A DNA stretch of 64,000 nucleotides. Origin: Rhizobium phaseoli. GTDB taxonomy: Bacteria; Pseudomonadota; Alphaproteobacteria; Rhizobiales; Rhizobiaceae. A program made the translations under genes and the position numbers. Each line of letters opens with the position of its first letter. Within the stretch, counting starts at the first letter, position 1. The stretch lies in assembly GCF_003985125.1 (NCBI RefSeq), contig NZ_ML133576.1, positions 1 to 64,000 on the forward strand. Direction: 5' to 3'. This document shows, in pieces, positions 62,096-64,000 of the stretch. The notes under the pieces were generated by a model. The model did no database searches. It saw only the letters and a list, made by a program, of their open reading frames with translations, and was not told where the DNA came from.

Positions 62096-62818
62096 TTACT
62101 TCGCATAGAGCGCGCGTGAGCGCTCGAGATGCTTGAGGAGCGCCGTTTCCGAGCCGTCGACATCGTTGGCTTCGAGGCGGTCGACGATTTCGTCGTGTTC
62201 TGCGAGGGTGAACTTTTCCTTGCCGGTCCAGATCAGCATCTCGGTATGATATTCCTTCAGCCAGGCGAGCATCGCCTCGCTGACGGCGACATAGATCGGG
62301 TTTCCGGAGATCTGGGCGATGCGGGTGTGGAATTCCATATCGGCGTCGATGAACTCTTCGGCCCGCCCGAGCGAGGCGCGCTGACGTTCGATGATGTCTC
62401 GGAGATCGCTGATATCATTTGCCGAAGCGCGCTGTGCGGCCTCGCGGGCCATGCCGCGCTCGAAGAAGATGCGGGCGCTCTTCAGATGTTCGAGCGAGTC
62501 GGCCGATTGCGACAGCATGATCTTGGCGGTGAGATCGACCTGGCGGAAGATCGATTTTGCCGTGAGCCGCAGTACCTTCGCGCGCTCGCCGTGCGAGATG
62601 CTGACGAGACCCTTGTTGGCGAGCGATTGCATGGCTTCGCGGATCGCCGGCCGGCCGACGCCGAAGCGCTCCATCAGCACCCGCTCGGAGGGCATTTCAT
62701 CGCCGGGCTGAAGCTCGCCTGAGGTGATCATTCGCTCGAGTCGATCAAACACTTCGTCGGAGAGTTTCCGGCGGACGATTTGTTCGATGGGCTGGGTCAT
62801 GAGATCTCGCTGGCTCAA
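62096..62818 (-). CDS. GntR-family (FCD subgroup) regulator, NanR-like
   Basis: A 240-residue protein. The N-terminal winged helix is at ~10-80 (SDEVFDRLERMITSGELQPG, DEMPSERVLMERFGVGRPAI, REAMQSLANKGLVSISHGER); the FCD ligand domain is at ~95-235 with metal/ligand residues in FIDADMEFHTRIAQISGNPI and EYHTEMLIW. It resembles NanR-type regulators of sugar-acid operons. The start is TTG 62818, given AGGAGGAAGCATT just upstream; ATG 62800 is an alternative. It diverges from the RuBisCO-like gene and most likely represses it until the substrate or an intermediate binds. Confidence 0.8.
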   Translation of the reverse strand: MSQRDLMTQPIEQIVRRKLSDEVFDRLERMITSGELQPGDEMPSERVLMERFGVGRPAIREAMQSLANKGLVSISHGERAKVLRLTAKSIFRQVDLTAKIMLSQSADSLEHLKSARIFFERGMAREAAQRASANDISDLRDIIERQRASLGRAEEFIDADMEFHTRIAQISGNPIYVAVSEAMLAWLKEYHTEMLIWTGKEKFTLAEHDEIVDRLEANDVDGSETALLKHLERSRALYAK

Positions 62819-62979
62819 AATGCTTCCTCCTAACAGTTTTCCGCGCCGAGAACAAAGCTTGCGGCTGAAAATTTGCGCCGCCGAAGATTCCGCTTTTCAT
62901 CAGTTGGAATACTCATTATACCAGATCATGAGTTGACGCCATGACAATCTCCGTGGCGAGAGGAGCAGCCGGCCGTTTC
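62819..62979. promoter_or_regulatory. Divergent promoter region with probable GntR/FCD operator
   Basis: At 62905-62923 the arms TGGAATA and TATACCA (spacer CTCAT) form an imperfect palindrome close to the TGGTATACCA/GGTATA sites used by FCD regulators such as NanR. A second exact repeat, ACTCAT-N11-ATGAGT, overlaps it at 62911-62933. Both lie where they could block the RuBisCO-like gene promoter. Binding is inferred. Confidence 0.45.
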
Positions 62980-64000
62980 ATGATGATAACCCTGACCTAC
63001 CGCATCGAAACGCCCGGCAGCGTCGAGGCGATGGCGGACAAGATCGCCAGCGACCAGTCGACCGGAACCTTCGTGCCGGTTCCCGGCGAGACTGAGGAGC
63101 TGAAATCACGCGTCGCCGCCCGGGTTTTGGCGATCCGCCCGCTCGAGAATGCGCATCATCCGACCTGGCCCGAGGCCGCGCCCGGCATGCTGCTTCACCG
63201 CGCCGATGTCGACATCGCCTTCCCGCTGGAGGCGATCGGCACCGATCTCTCCGCCCTGATGACCATCGCGATCGGCGGCGTCTATTCGATCAAGGGCATG
63301 ACCGGCATCCGCATCGTCGACATGAAGCTGCCCGAAGCTTTCCGGAGCGCCCATCCCGGGCCGCAGTTCGGCATAGCGGGCAGCCGGCACCTCACCGGCG
63401 TCGAGGGCCGCCCGATCATCGGCACCATCGTCAAGCCGGCACTGGGGCTGAGGCCGCACGAGACGGCGGAACTCGTCGGCGAATTGATTGGGTCGGGCGT
63501 CGACTTCATCAAGGACGACGAGAAGCTGATGAGCCCGGCCTATTCGCCGCTCAAGGAGCGCGTTGCCGCGATCATGCCGCGCATTCTCGATCACGAGCAG
63601 AAGACCGGCAAGAAGGTCATGTATGCCTTCGGCATCTCGCATGCCGATCCTGACGAGATGATGCGCAACCACGATATCGTCGCTGCGGCCGGCGGCAATT
63701 GCGCCGTCGTCAACATCAATTCGATCGGCTTTGGCGGCATGAGCTTCCTGCGCAAGCGCTCCAGCCTGGTGCTGCATGCGCATCGCAACGGCTGGGATGT
63801 GCTGACGCGCGATCCGGGCGCCGGCATGGATTTCAAGGTCTATCAGCAGTTCTGGCGGCTGCTCGGCGTCGATCAGTTCCAGATCAACGGCATCAGGGTC
63901 AAATATTGGGAGCCGGACGACAGCTTCGTCTCCTCCTTCAAGGCCGTGAGCACGCCGCTCTTCGATGCCGCCGATTGCCCGCTTCCCGTCGCGGGCTCCG
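62980..64000 (+). CDS. RuBisCO-like protein (partial, runs off the right edge)
   Basis: At least 340 residues. Large-subunit RuBisCO fold marks are clear: ASDQSTGTFVPVPGETEEL, GTIVKPALGLRPHETAELVG with the catalytic-type Lys, GVDFIKDDEKLMSP with the KDDE metal-site motif, and YAFGISHADPDEMMRNHDIV. It lacks the small-subunit context and belongs to the form IV (RLP) group. With a divergent FCD regulator it resembles rhizobial RLPs of isoapionate/sugar-acid catabolism (OiaX-type 3-oxo-isoapionate-4-phosphate decarboxylase), but downstream genes are outside the window. An in-frame ATG at 62941 has no ribosome site and sits next to the operator; I prefer ATG 62980, with AGAGGAG some 15 bases upstream. 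Confidence 0.75.
   Translation, partial: MMITLTYRIETPGSVEAMADKIASDQSTGTFVPVPGETEELKSRVAARVLAIRPLENAHHPTWPEAAPGMLLHRADVDIAFPLEAIGTDLSALMTIAIGGVYSIKGMTGIRIVDMKLPEAFRSAHPGPQFGIAGSRHLTGVEGRPIIGTIVKPALGLRPHETAELVGELIGSGVDFIKDDEKLMSPAYSPLKERVAAIMPRILDHEQKTGKKVMYAFGISHADPDEMMRNHDIVAAAGGNCAVVNINSIGFGGMSFLRKRSSLVLHAHRNGWDVLTRDPGAGMDFKVYQQFWRLLGVDQFQINGIRVKYWEPDDSFVSSFKAVSTPLFDAADCPLPVAGS

Overview
The window looks like accessory DNA from a large plasmid of a Rhizobium (R. leguminosarum / R. etli group). This rests on high GC, alphaproteobacterial gene style, a TrbM-like conjugation gene cut by the left edge, and a block of DUF932 / ParB-like genes of the kind carried on rhizobial megaplasmids. I saw no rRNA, tRNA or CRISPR array. 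Species and replicon are inferred, not proven.

Layout. (1) 1-5.5 kb: plasmid backbone, with a TrbM-like protein (partial), a MarR-like regulator, a DUF932 protein, an unknown protein and a long ParB-domain protein. (2) 5.6-6.3 kb: a junction scar holding the 3' end of an isochorismatase-type amidohydrolase, the 5' end of a cupin gene and a short istB (IS21-type) remnant. (3) 6.3-21.8 kb: a catabolic island for lignin-type phenylpropanoids. A leftward operon (fcs, ech, a Zn alcohol dehydrogenase, calB) and a rightward operon (vdh, five-gene ABC importer, calA, second vdh-like gene) flank a MarR-type and an AraC-type regulator. Together they can carry coniferyl alcohol through coniferaldehyde, ferulate, feruloyl-CoA and vanillin to vanillate. 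(4) 21.8-22.26 kb: gene-poor, with a transposase 3' remnant and an unidentified reading-frame tail.

(5) 22.3-55.3 kb: a complete type VI secretion system (T6SS). pppA, an M15 peptidase and a TssM paralogue without GTPase domain run leftward. An OmpA-like protein runs rightward, clpV (tssH) leftward, and ppkA rightward. Then tssA-B-C-hcp-tssE-F-G-fha-tssJ-K-L-M-tagF runs without real gaps into a cargo module: DUF2169, a catalytically degenerate ketosynthase-fold protein, a PAAR-like (DUF4150) protein with a C-terminal candidate toxin domain, and a candidate beta-propeller immunity protein. Facing it are vgrG, a DUF6484 protein and a stand-alone TIGR02270 N-terminal domain. All thirteen Tss components are present, and the PpkA/PppA/FHA switch suggests threonine-phosphorylation control.

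(6) 55.5-61.8 kb: four leftward genes of unknown joint purpose: a double glycosyltransferase, a small lipoprotein, a phosphoribosyltransferase-HAD fusion, and an exported caspase-family protein with Sel1 repeats. (7) 62.1-64 kb: a GntR/FCD regulator divergent from a RuBisCO-like protein gene that runs off the right edge, probably the start of a sugar-acid catabolic operon.
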